Assembly (NCBI GenBank): GCA_910584915.1
Contig: CAJUDM010000010.1
Coordinates: 78,861 to 142,860, forward strand
Reading direction: 5' to 3'
Source of the DNA: an uncultured Lachnospiraceae bacterium
GTDB lineage: Bacteria; Bacillota; Clostridia; Lachnospirales; Lachnospiraceae
DNA length: 64,000 nucleotides
Shown: one piece after another, positions 50,942-59,173 of the stretch
Layout of the letters: each line of letters opens with the position of its first letter
How positions within the stretch are numbered: the stretch's first letter is position 1
Notes under the pieces: model-generated
Database searches by the model: none
Told to the model about the DNA's origin: nothing
What the model saw: the letters and a program-made list of their open reading frames with translations, nothing else
Program-made: the position numbers and the translations under genes

Positions 50942-53245
50942 CTATGAACGGGCATTCCTCTTTTCGTCTATCCCAAACTGCATATAATGCTGATAATAGA
51001 GCGGAAGGCTCTCGCCGAAAGCCTTTTGCAAATCTGTATACCGCGCTTTGTAAGCCGACACGTTGAATGTGTCGACAGCCTGCCTGCCTTCCCGCATTCC
51101 ATGGATGAGAAAATGGCAAAAAAGTGCATCCCTGTCATTTCCATACGCCGCTTTCAAATCCTTATATCTGTTGCAATAATACTCTGCGTCAAATACAGCG
51201 GAATAATCTAATCCCCCATACATTATAGCGGCAGGCGCAGCTGCGGCTGAACTTCCATCCCTGCCTTTGCCGCCTCCCCCGGAATTACCCGGATTACCCG
51301 AACTACCCGGACCGGCTGGCATCATGGAGCCACAGATATCACAACGTCCGTCACCGTCGCTGTCTGCATGGCTACATGCCACAAGATCTCCCTTATCACC
51401 CGGAATCGGTGCAAACGGATCAGTAAAAGGTACGTTGTAACGCACCATCACCCTGTCTTTCCAATTATTTCCATAAGCATATATCATTGCCGAGTTTCCG
51501 CCATTCGTATTCCATTCACTCTCCGTTCCGCCAAAGTCTATTTTCTTCAATACGCCACATCCCGCAAACGGCGAACCGCTAGTGCCCATTCCATCAACTT
51601 CTACTCCCGCAGGAATATACAGATAAGTTAACGCCATGTAACATCTTGCAAACATACCCGAGCTTATCTTATCCGCCTTCAACGGCAAAGTAACATTTGA
51701 CAGCCATGTACATTTAGAAAATAAATCATTTCCCAGCGATACTTTCTGCTCACCCGGAGCAAACCGCACCTGTACTAAACTATCGCACTCCATAAACGCG
51801 CCTGAGCCCACAGCGGTGATGCTGGATGGGAAATCCAGATAAGCAATTGCACATTTATGGAATGCATTCACACCTATACTCTGTACGCCCTCATGAAATG
51901 TTGCGGACTTTAAACCCTGGCAATTATAAAATGCCTCATCCCCAACTGCTTTTACACTTCCAGGCACTGTTATTTCCATCAAAGCCGAACTTTTAAACGC
52001 CCCATTTCCGATACTCGTAACGGTCCCCGGAATCTGCACGCCCATTGCCTGACTGTCATAAAAGGCATAGCTGCCTATCGATTCCACACCGTCCTCAATG
52101 ATTACCTGACTGATACCGTCGGCATACTTCTCCCAACTCGGACGACTATTTTCGGTATAATCCGGCATCGCGCCTTTCCCGGAAATCGTCAGTGTTCCTC
52201 CTTTCGTCAACGTCCAGCTTAAACTGCCTTCCGTTCCGCTCTGGGCAGCCCCATCCGCATCCTGCTCTTCCGAATATCCTGCCGGGTAGCGGGTCACAAT
52301 AAAATCAGCTCCCATAACTTCCGACTTGCTCAGCACCCGTCCCCAATGCACGCTCTTATTGTAATTTCCCTCAGCAACCGTCACTCCACCGGGGCTTACT
52401 CTAAGGACAATTACAAAGTGGCTGTTATTATTCACCCGCAGAATATCTCCCACCTTCACATCTTCATACTGGAATCCCCCTTTGTCAATGGTCCTTGCAG
52501 GAAGATCGCCAAAAGCTTTATCGCTCAACGCAAACACAAATGCCGCACAGCCGACTCCAAGGCTTGCGCCTTTTACCGAACCCCCCCGGAAACGATAATA
52601 TTGTCCCCATTCTCCACCGCTCCCATAGGGTTCAAAATTCGTCCAACGCATCCCCTCCGGATAATCGTTTTTCATGCTGATCATAGCTTCATAAGCTTCG
52701 TCATACGTCGGACAAACCCCGGACGCCCTGGACAAATCAAAAAACTGACCTGATAAATCCTCCCCTTCTTCGGCTTCCATCAAAACCGGTTCCCTGTCTG
52801 ACCAAATCCATACTGACTCCTTCGACTTTTCATCCTCCGGAGTTTTATCTTTGACAGCCTCATCAGACTCCTCTTGAATGTTGCCCTGGTTCTCTCCTTT
52901 CAGGGACTCCTCAAGGTTGTCTTGGTTCTCTTCTTTAAAGGACTCCTCAAGGTTGTCTTGGTTCTCCTCTTCCTCAAGGCCCTCCTCAGCTTCCGGCTTC
53001 TGAACATTGGAAGGCGCAGAAACTTCCGTTACCTTCCCCGCTCCGTCCTCCACATGAATTTCTGTGTCGTCCGCCTCCTGTCCTTTCCGCCCTTCATTAC
53101 CGAGCGGCTTTTCAGACTCTCCCACCTTCTCCAAAACTGTCTGATCAGGCAATTTTGCCGCAATAGCCGGGCACACGTTGGAAAACGCCACCGCAATCAC
53201 CAGCATCACCGCCAGCATCCAGTTTCTTTGTTTCCTGTGTTCCAT
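50942..53245 (-). CDS. Secreted NlpC-like/leucine-rich-repeat surface protein
   Basis: A 767-residue exported protein. A signal peptide ends near AIAA (residue about 30). An acidic linker contains near-perfect copies of ENQDNLEESLK. A papain-like domain (about 175-325) has Cys in GVGCAAFVFALS, His in NNSHFVIVLRV and VTVAEGNYNKSVHWGR. Five or six BspA-type LRR_5 repeats follow (GSYAFYDSQ, GNGAFKSSALMEITVPGSV). A SDGDGRCDICG segment comes next, then two FDAEYYCNRYKDLKAAYG-type repeats. GGGAGG precedes the ATG at 53245. It likely acts on or binds the cell wall or host surfaces. Confidence 0.82.
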   Translation of the reverse strand: MEHRKQRNWMLAVMLVIAVAFSNVCPAIAAKLPDQTVLEKVGESEKPLGNEGRKGQEADDTEIHVEDGAGKVTEVSAPSNVQKPEAEEGLEEEENQDNLEESFKEENQDNLEESLKGENQGNIQEESDEAVKDKTPEDEKSKESVWIWSDREPVLMEAEEGEDLSGQFFDLSRASGVCPTYDEAYEAMISMKNDYPEGMRWTNFEPYGSGGEWGQYYRFRGGSVKGASLGVGCAAFVFALSDKAFGDLPARTIDKGGFQYEDVKVGDILRVNNNSHFVIVLRVSPGGVTVAEGNYNKSVHWGRVLSKSEVMGADFIVTRYPAGYSEEQDADGAAQSGTEGSLSWTLTKGGTLTISGKGAMPDYTENSRPSWEKYADGISQVIIEDGVESIGSYAFYDSQAMGVQIPGTVTSIGNGAFKSSALMEITVPGSVKAVGDEAFYNCQGLKSATFHEGVQSIGVNAFHKCAIAYLDFPSSITAVGSGAFMECDSLVQVRFAPGEQKVSLGNDLFSKCTWLSNVTLPLKADKISSGMFARCYMALTYLYIPAGVEVDGMGTSGSPFAGCGVLKKIDFGGTESEWNTNGGNSAMIYAYGNNWKDRVMVRYNVPFTDPFAPIPGDKGDLVACSHADSDGDGRCDICGSMMPAGPGSSGNPGNSGGGGKGRDGSSAAAAPAAIMYGGLDYSAVFDAEYYCNRYKDLKAAYGNDRDALFCHFLIHGMREGRQAVDTFNVSAYKARYTDLQKAFGESLPLYYQHYMQFGIDEKRNARS

Positions 53246-53546
53246 CTCCCAGAACCTCCCTTTAACGCGATCAGGCACCTCAATCCCCTTCCATCCATTC
53301 GTCCAGGGAACGCCCTGGCGCGTTTGCTGCCCATAATGCCCCCTAGTGAATTTCTATCTTCTATCAGATGGGGTGTAGTAAAAATCTATTTACTGTCATC
53401 ATGATGAGTCAAAAGACGGCAGGTGTAAAGCTGCTCAAGATCTAAGTACTTATTTTTATTGTACCGTGTCTATCGACATGGTACGCTTCGCGATGCGCAC
53501 TCGCTTCGCTCGGCGCTGGTATCATATCTGTCGATATTTTACCATA
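53246..53546. other. Intergenic region with one hairpin
   Basis: No gene seen. GTACCGTGTC (53461-53470) and GACATGGTAC (53475-53484) form a 10-bp stem with one wobble and a TATC loop, followed by short GC-rich palindromes (53485-53516). It may end transcription of the small gene upstream. Confidence 0.4.
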
Positions 53547-53738
53547 TCACAACCGTTGACTGCAATCATACTCTGAGAACAAAAACTTTTCGCTCAAAAT
53601 AATGCTATTTCCAAAATCATCAATTATTCTTTCTGCATCAATTAAATATTCAAATACATAATAAGAACCCAATGTGAACTTACCCTGAGAAGGCAGCTTA
53701 ACACAACTACATATCTGACAATCAGCTTCTAAAAACAT
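53547..53738 (-). CDS. Small 63-residue protein of unknown function
   Basis: The protein starts MFLEADCQICSCVKLPS and has alternating strands (GSYYVFEYLIDAERIIDDFG, SIILSEKFLF), suggesting a small beta barrel. Four Cys include a CQIC pair. GGAGATAAG lies about nine bases before the ATG. It sits 27 bp past the SMI1 gene on the same strand, so it may be part of the same small operon. No family recognised. Confidence 0.5.
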   Translation of the reverse strand: MFLEADCQICSCVKLPSQGKFTLGSYYVFEYLIDAERIIDDFGNSIILSEKFLFSEYDCSQRL

Positions 53739-53765
53739 AGTATTCTTATCTCCACAAACAGCAAT

Positions 53766-54260
53766 TTATATATTAGATTTTATCTTCCACTTCTCCCAGC
53801 TCTCATCTCCCCTCAAAACCCGCCAGCCCTCGTACCAGGGCTTCCCGAAATGATCAAACGCCGCAGCCCTTTCCTTTTTCCCCTCTTCGTCTGAACCTAT
53901 CAGCTCTTCCCAGGCTTCCTCACTCATCTCCGGATAAATCACCAGCTCCTTCTGCGGACAGTAACTGCGTTCACTCCCGAGTTCCCTTTCCACCTCATCC
54001 AGCGAATAGACGCCGAAATACGGTCCGGCACCCCCGTCCCCCGCAAACAGCAGAAAATCCCGGTATTCCTCCGGCAGGCAAAATCCATACTTTCTCTCGA
54101 ACGCCTCCATCTTCTCCCTGCTGACAGGCTTCCTCAGTTCATATTTATGGCTGTGCGCCCCGGATATTTCCAGATCACTGTCCTTCGCCTTTGCCTTTTC
54201 CAACTGCTTTTTGATCCGTCCCGCCCAGGCGGGCTGCTTCGCATCTGCCATATCTGCCAT
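53766..54260 (-). CDS. SMI1/KNR4 family protein
   Basis: A 164-residue cytosolic protein. The SMI1/KNR4 core is at residues about 45-95: REKMEAFERKYGFCLPEEYR followed by DFLLFAGDGGAGPYFGVYSLDEV. The superfamily is abundant among immunity proteins of bacterial toxin systems. No toxin gene is adjacent, so the role is open. GGAGAGAAGG precedes ATG 54260. Confidence 0.85.
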   Translation of the reverse strand: MADMADAKQPAWAGRIKKQLEKAKAKDSDLEISGAHSHKYELRKPVSREKMEAFERKYGFCLPEEYRDFLLFAGDGGAGPYFGVYSLDEVERELGSERSYCPQKELVIYPEMSEEAWEELIGSDEEGKKERAAAFDHFGKPWYEGWRVLRGDESWEKWKIKSNI

Positions 54261-54343
54261 CCTTCTCTCCACACCGGCGCTGATAAATGGATCATTTTCC
54301 GGTACTCATACCTGCATATTCACTCATTTTCCGTGCTGTGATA

Positions 54344-54509
54344 CTAGTACTACCTTGCGGAAATTTCGGTGAACTCAGCACCCGCTCTTTGCGTCATTGC
54401 TGCGTTGTCATCAGTCAACGATGCCACCGCATCGCCTCCTTCTTCCGCCTTGCCCTGACACAAATATCGGGCACTGATTTTCACCGTTATTTCCGCAATG
54501 CAGTACTAG
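54344..54509. mobile_element. MITE-like element with about 41-bp imperfect terminal inverted repeats
   Basis: The left end begins CTAGTACTACCTTGCGGAAA (54344-54384) and its imperfect complement closes the element at 54468-54509, ending TTTCCGCAATGCAGTACTAG. Both ends share a GCGGAAAT...CGGTGAA...TCAG...CCCG string in inverted order. The 166-bp interior has no gene. The flanking part of the 54261-54636 gap holds one more small hairpin (AGCCAACCAGAGGCTGGCT, about 54563-54582). Confidence 0.65.
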
Positions 54510-54636
54510 GTTCTTTTCCGATGCGTTTTGATCACCCTCGCGGCAGTCGCCAGTATATCCAAGCCAACCAGAGGCTGGCTTTAAGCACGGTTACCTGGCT
54601 CGTTGCCCGCGAAAATAAAGAATATTTGCCGCGCAC

Positions 54637-55566
54637 TTAAACCAGGAAAAACCTCTCCAGCAACCCCGCTGCCCTCTCCCTCTCTCTGAGCATCGAAAGC
54701 CAGCGCTCCGGGATTCCTTCCACGCCGTACAAAATGCCCGCCAGTCCGCCGGTCACGCAGGCGGTGGTGTCCGTATCATGCCCCAGAAGGACAGCACTCT
54801 TTACAGCTTCCTCATAATCCGAAGCCTCCTCCAGTATCATGAAAGCGCTCCGCAGGCAGTCCACCACATAGCCTGTTCCGGTACCCTCCCACGCATCTCC
54901 CGGGCGCACGCTCCACTCCAGTTCCTGTTCGTACTCCGGCATCTTCCGGTAGATTTCCCGCAGAGCTGCCGTTCCTCTTTTTATGGCATCCTGCGCCCCC
55001 GCGCCCTCCAGCAGTTCCCTTGCCACAAGACAGTACAGGGCACAGCAGACCTGATTGCACGGATGCCCGTGGGTGATCAGGCACTGGCGGTGGGCATCCA
55101 GGACCAGCTTCTCTCTATCCCCGTGCCAAAATGCCAGCGGAAGCACCCGCATCAGGGCGCCGTTTCCCTTCCCCTCGGGATAACGCATACCGCAAGCCTC
55201 CGCCGGCATGCCGTTTTTGTAGGCACAAAGCGCACCTGCTGTCTGGATTCCCACATCAAACACCTTGTTCCCCACCGCCCAGACTCCGTCCTCATACCAG
55301 CCAAGCAGCAAATCTGAGAAATGTTTAAGCGAAAACCCTCCCTCTTCCAGAAGGCTGTCAAACAGGCACAAAGCCTGCGCCCCGTCATCCGACCAGGTTC
55401 CCGGCTCCACCTGTGCATGAGCCCTCCTGAAACCTGACGGCGGTGTCATCTCAATTTCCTCATACGGCGGCAGTTCATACGCCGCATGAAATTCATAGGG
55501 AACCCCCAGCGCGTCCCCGACCAGCAGCCCGTAAAGTCCTCCTTCGATTTTATCGCGTTCTGTCAT
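54637..55566 (-). CDS. ADP-ribosylglycohydrolase family protein
   Basis: A 309-residue hydrolase. The family's metal-binding motifs are GGLYGLLVGDALGVPYEF near the start, TWSDDGAQALCLFDSL (Asp pair) and GHDTDTTACVTGGLAGILYG (second Asp/Thr cluster). These enzymes remove ADP-ribose from arginine or related substrates using two divalent ions. GGAGGAAAAG precedes the ATG. It lies 60 bp after the YjbR gene. It may counter an ADP-ribosylating toxin or act on nucleotide metabolites. Confidence 0.88.
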   Translation of the reverse strand: MTERDKIEGGLYGLLVGDALGVPYEFHAAYELPPYEEIEMTPPSGFRRAHAQVEPGTWSDDGAQALCLFDSLLEEGGFSLKHFSDLLLGWYEDGVWAVGNKVFDVGIQTAGALCAYKNGMPAEACGMRYPEGKGNGALMRVLPLAFWHGDREKLVLDAHRQCLITHGHPCNQVCCALYCLVARELLEGAGAQDAIKRGTAALREIYRKMPEYEQELEWSVRPGDAWEGTGTGYVVDCLRSAFMILEEASDYEEAVKSAVLLGHDTDTTACVTGGLAGILYGVEGIPERWLSMLRERERAAGLLERFFLV

Positions 55567-55626
55567 CTTTTCCTCCGCACTCTCTGTCTGTTTTTCTTTT
55601 TATCCTCTCTGCTTCCGATCTTCCTG

Positions 55627-56070
55627 TCAGTTCTCTGTTTTTTCCTCCCGTTTGCTCCCGCTGTGATCTCCCCGCTGTTTACTCCCTGCCCTCTTCCTCA
55701 CTTTCGGCTTCGTCAGATCATAACTCTCCCCGATCATCCGGCGGATCTCCTGATCCGGCACGCTTCCGTCCAGTATAATGGAATTCCAGTGCTCCTTGTT
55801 CATGTGATATCCCGGCACCACGGAGGCAAACGTCTCCCGCCAGAAATCCCGCCACGCCGGATCGCACTTCACATTGATCCAGATATGCCCCTCCCTCTCA
55901 TAAATCAGCGCAAACGTCTTCCGGTTCTTCTTATGCCGCATCACGCACCAGTTCGGATCGTGAAAGGGATAATCCTCATAGACATCCCGCAGTGCCAGGC
56001 AACAGCCGATTGCCTCTTTTCGGTCTGTCATGGATGTACTCTTTTCCTCTTCATTCTCTCTGTCACTCAT
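55627..56070 (-). CDS. MmcQ/YjbR family DNA-binding-like protein
   Basis: A 147-residue protein with the double-wing YjbR fold: DVYEDYPFHDPNWCVMRHK, TFALIYEREGHIWINVKCDP and GYHMNKEHWNSIILDGSV. An N-terminal charged leader precedes it and a Lys/Arg-rich tail (KPKVRKRAGSKQRGDHSGSK) extends past the domain. AAAGGAG precedes ATG 56070. Function of the family is unknown. Confidence 0.85.
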   Translation of the reverse strand: MSDRENEEEKSTSMTDRKEAIGCCLALRDVYEDYPFHDPNWCVMRHKKNRKTFALIYEREGHIWINVKCDPAWRDFWRETFASVVPGYHMNKEHWNSIILDGSVPDQEIRRMIGESYDLTKPKVRKRAGSKQRGDHSGSKREEKTEN

Positions 56071-56101
56071 ATAAACAGCTCCTTTCACCCGTCAACCGCA
56101 T

Positions 56102-57577
56102 TCACTCCCCCAGATAATATGCTTCCATCCCCGCAGACACCGGCGACTTCTCCCCGCATTCCGGGCAGGTATAGGTCCCAAAAAGATAACAGAGATATTC
56201 AAACCCCCTCTGGTCCTCCAATAGCGCAAACAGGTTAAACAGCCACAGCTTTGCATCCTCAAGGCTCTCACCGTCCCATTTTCCGGCGGGCACTCTCGCC
56301 GCTTTGATCCGCTCTGCGAGGTCAAAATATCCGATTTCCATCTCTTCATCACAGTTTTCACAGGCGGGGCAGACAACATAACAGGACTCCATGCCGGATA
56401 AATACAACAGGTACGCCAGCTTCCTCTCTCCCAAAACCGCTGTGACGGCGACCGCAAATTCTGATCTCCAATGATCCTTTTTCGCCAGTATATATTCCAG
56501 ATGCTTCGCCAGAAAATTGACGGCGGCCGCCTGAATCTGCCTGATGGCATTTTGATAACTTTCGTACAAAGCGGGCTCCGCCGGCTCATCCCCGTACACA
56601 TCCGTCGCCAGGACGCTTCCCGCCGCCATGATCCCCCGAAATACCCATTCCAGATCTCCCTCTTCTGCCCATTTTTCCATAAGCCGTGCCAGATAAGGCA
56701 GCACCAGCCAGGCCGCCCTATAAAAACTCATCTGGTGGTACAGATTTTCAAAAAGATTGTCAAAAGTAATCTCATAATTGGTTTTCGGCACAGTCTCCAG
56801 ACGTCGCAGCCTGCCAGTCTCCGGCGCCTCCTCCCTCTCTCCCATCAGGACTGCCACTTCCTTTGCCACATTGCCGTAAGCTCCCCTGTACTCCTCCCAC
56901 AGCCAGGAATCCGGCGCCTCAAGCTGATACGGATACCGCTCCTTTTCCCATCGCATCTCTTTGAAGGGCACGCCGGCAAAAAGCTTTGCGCCGGACTTTC
57001 TTCCCTTTGATCCTGTCTTTTTCGCCCTCTCTTTTGCCCGTTCTGCTTTCAGGAGATGTTCCGGCAGATGAACCTCCTTGATCCGGCAGTTCATAAAACA
57101 ATCCGCACGATCAAACTGACTGCCCTCCAGCGAAAGTTTTGTCAGACGAAATAGTTTCAGTATACTTTCTACATTTTTCAGTTCGGAACAATATTGCAGG
57201 CTGAGCGTCCTCAAATTTTTCAGATTCTCCAGCAAAACACAATCAATCACGCCGCAGCCTGAAATTTCCAGTGTCTCAAGGGCAAGAGCCGTCTTCAGAA
57301 AAGAAAAATCCCTGACCGGCATCGCTGATATGGTCAGCTTTTTCAGCCTCGACATTTTCCCGATCACGCTGAAATTTCCCTCCTCGATCTCGATCCGCTC
57401 CGGGACAGGATCATGATAGGGATCGATCAGCCTCCGGGTAAGCGGCTTCCCGCCGCAGGAAAGATTTTTCACTTTCTGAAAATCATACATCGTCTCAGGT
57501 ATGCTGCCGAGAACTTCCGCCACGCAGGTGAGAAGAGTCTGGTCAATTTTGATCTTTGTCATTTCCATCTTTTCCAT
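56102..57577 (-). CDS. Protein with N-terminal leucine-rich repeats and Cys-pair C-terminal part
   Basis: A 491-residue soluble protein. Residues about 65-165 contain three to four LRR units (RLKKLTISAMPVRDFSFLKT, LETLEISGCGVIDCVLLENL, LRTLSLQYCSELKNVESIL). A basic stretch follows at about 180-205. The C-terminal half is helical with two CxxC-type pairs (CPACENC and CPECGEKS), probably one zinc site. GGAGG lies 11 bp before ATG 57577. No family name recognised. It is first of a three-gene run with YjbR and the ADP-ribosylglycohydrolase. Confidence 0.6.
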   Translation of the reverse strand: MEKMEMTKIKIDQTLLTCVAEVLGSIPETMYDFQKVKNLSCGGKPLTRRLIDPYHDPVPERIEIEEGNFSVIGKMSRLKKLTISAMPVRDFSFLKTALALETLEISGCGVIDCVLLENLKNLRTLSLQYCSELKNVESILKLFRLTKLSLEGSQFDRADCFMNCRIKEVHLPEHLLKAERAKERAKKTGSKGRKSGAKLFAGVPFKEMRWEKERYPYQLEAPDSWLWEEYRGAYGNVAKEVAVLMGEREEAPETGRLRRLETVPKTNYEITFDNLFENLYHQMSFYRAAWLVLPYLARLMEKWAEEGDLEWVFRGIMAAGSVLATDVYGDEPAEPALYESYQNAIRQIQAAAVNFLAKHLEYILAKKDHWRSEFAVAVTAVLGERKLAYLLYLSGMESCYVVCPACENCDEEMEIGYFDLAERIKAARVPAGKWDGESLEDAKLWLFNLFALLEDQRGFEYLCYLFGTYTCPECGEKSPVSAGMEAYYLGE

Positions 57578-57837
57578 TTTACAACATTCCTCCGGTGCAC
57601 CATTTTGCATACTCCTCCTGCTCGTCAGTATATATTATTTCATATGTCTCTGTTCCGGTCAATCATTTTGCGCCTGTCTGCGTTATAAAACGTAACCCAT
57701 AAAAAAACACTCCCTTCTTGATAAATGGGCATAAGAAAAGCACCCACCGTTTTTCTGATAGATGCTTAACCTTATTCACATAACCATCCCCTTCATTCAT
57801 TGTTGTTTTTAAGGGAATGAGTAGTTGTTTGAGGAAA

Positions 57838-58305
57838 TCACTTCAATCTGTAATAACAGATATTCTTCCCAGAGCCTTCTCGTTTCAATTCACCGGATGC
57901 GACCAACTTACGAAGAGCGCCTTCGATGGAACTTATACTGAGAGACGGACAAAGTTCACGAATGTCCTGCTTGGTAAAACGACCGATTTTATTCATCGTG
58001 GCATGTCTTACTGTTTCCAAGGCTGACAGTTTTGTTTCTACTAACGAAAAGCGATCTTCAAAATCCTTGTAGGCTGCAAGAACAGTTCCAAGCAGATATT
58101 TTATAAATGGAACAGCATCCTCAGTACCTTCGTGCCATCCATTTTGTGCCTGACTGAGTACGTCATAATAGATGTCTTTGTTTTTAGCAATTTTAGCTTC
58201 AAGAGAAATATACTTCCCAACATAAAAGCCGTTTCGATATAACAATAATGTTGTGAGCAATCGACTCATTCTGCCGTTGCCATCAGAATGTGGTTCACAA
58301 GTCAA
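57838..58305 (-). pseudogene. Fic family protein, 5' half missing
   Basis: The remaining frame begins at or just before TCEPHSDGNGRMSRLLTTLL and runs through VGKYISLEAKIAKNKDIYYD to a C-terminal winged-helix-like part (RFTKQDIRELCPSLSISSIE). In Fic enzymes the motif is HPFxDGNGR, so the catalytic His and everything N-terminal are lost; only DGNGR and the helices after it remain. The break coincides with the end of the next gene (58302-58505) and with the shift to AT-rich DNA. Confidence 0.75.
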
Positions 58306-58505
58306 GGATTTTTTTCATCCTCTTCAAATTCGCTCATATCGGTGAAATCATCAGGGGAATTAGTATAACCTCTTCTTAAATAATCATTTCCACCATCAAC
58401 CGAGCAGCAGCCACAACTACAAGTAACAAAATCATGTCTATATGTGGATATGATAATGTCTCCACAATGATTACACTTTATCGCATTTTTGACTATCCTC
58501 TTCAT
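58302..58505 (-). CDS. DUF7695-like zinc-ribbon protein
   Basis: A 67-residue protein. AIKCNHCGDIIISTYRHDFV followed by TCSCGCCSVDGGNDYLRRGY gives CxxC and CxCxCC ligands for a zinc ribbon, then an acidic tail. The tail (SEFEEDEKNP) ends exactly at the Fic breakpoint and may be partly junction sequence. Promoter TAGACA-17-TATACT is at 58557-58529. Often element-borne; role unknown. Confidence 0.75.
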   Translation of the reverse strand: MKRIVKNAIKCNHCGDIIISTYRHDFVTCSCGCCSVDGGNDYLRRGYTNSPDDFTDMSEFEEDEKNP

Positions 58506-58528
58506 GTTTCATCACTCCTTATCTTGTT

Positions 58529-58557
58529 AGTATAATGTCTTTTCCTCTTAATGTCTA
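58529..58557 (-). promoter_or_regulatory. Promoter of the zinc-ribbon gene
   Basis: Minus strand TAGACA (58557-58552), 17 bp, TATACT (58534-58529), about 24 bp before the start codon. Confidence 0.6.
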
Positions 58558-58573
58558 CTGGTATAATCAACAG

Positions 58574-58600
58574 AAAAGGGGCAGTTTCAACCGCCCCTTT
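58574..58600 (-). terminator. Intrinsic terminator after the 58602-59162 gene
   Basis: AAAGGGGC and GCCCCTTT form an 8-bp stem with a 10-base loop, then TTTTC on the minus strand, directly after the stop codon. Confidence 0.75.
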
Positions 58601-58601
58601 A

Positions 58602-59162
58602 TCAACTTACAATCTTTATAACCTCTGGATTCCAGATTACTATAGAATCCGTCTCCCAATTCCTAAAAATTGTATCTTGTAATATATTTCCATCATGATA
58701 TACAAACATTCCATCATAATCTTTCTTTATCCTGTCAAAATCAATTCTTGTTGTCCAGTCTCTTTCTATTCTGTAATCCTCTTTAAGAGGATAGCCGAAA
58801 TCAATCAATATTTTTCTAAAGTCAGACATTATACAGTATTGTCTTATCTCTTGTGAATGTTTGATTATTAAAATCTTTGCATTTCCTTTAAGGGTAAACT
58901 TAAAATATCCTCTATCCAAAAAATCATACTTGTGAATTGCAAGTGAAGCCAGACAAAGACAGGGATTATGTACCCACATCCACAATCCACTTTTTACTAC
59001 AGGAACATTTACAAGAGTAAAATAAAATGGGCTTACTGGACATCCCCATAAACCGAATTGAGGTTTTGTGTTACCATTGTTTGTAATATCAAAGAAATGC
59101 TCTATAACAAATTTTTTATTTCCATAGTGAATGAAAATCATATCATTAATTTTATGTTCCAT
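58602..59162 (-). CDS. Unrecognised 186-residue protein (KPxxGLW / DSIVIWNP pattern)
   Basis: A soluble protein with IHYGNKKFVIEHFFDI near the start, KPQFGLWGCPVSPFYFTLVN in the middle, and WETDSIVIWNPEVIKIV at the end. This order (HYG, then KP-GLW, then W-DSI-NP) resembles a group of element- and phage-borne proteins with no firm function; an ADP-ribosyltransferase-like fold is conceivable but unproven. AGGAGAAAAG precedes ATG 59162. It starts 11 bp after the metallopeptidase stop and ends at a terminator, so it forms a two-gene operon with it. Confidence 0.6.
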   Translation of the reverse strand: MEHKINDMIFIHYGNKKFVIEHFFDITNNGNTKPQFGLWGCPVSPFYFTLVNVPVVKSGLWMWVHNPCLCLASLAIHKYDFLDRGYFKFTLKGNAKILIIKHSQEIRQYCIMSDFRKILIDFGYPLKEDYRIERDWTTRIDFDRIKKDYDGMFVYHDGNILQDTIFRNWETDSIVIWNPEVIKIVS

Positions 59163-59173
59163 CTTTTCTCCTT

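Noticed and set aside
54287..54640. Plus-strand frame of 117 codons between SMI1 and the glycohydrolase
   Set aside because: It runs through the MITE-like inverted repeats, has no ribosome site and gives no recognisable protein.
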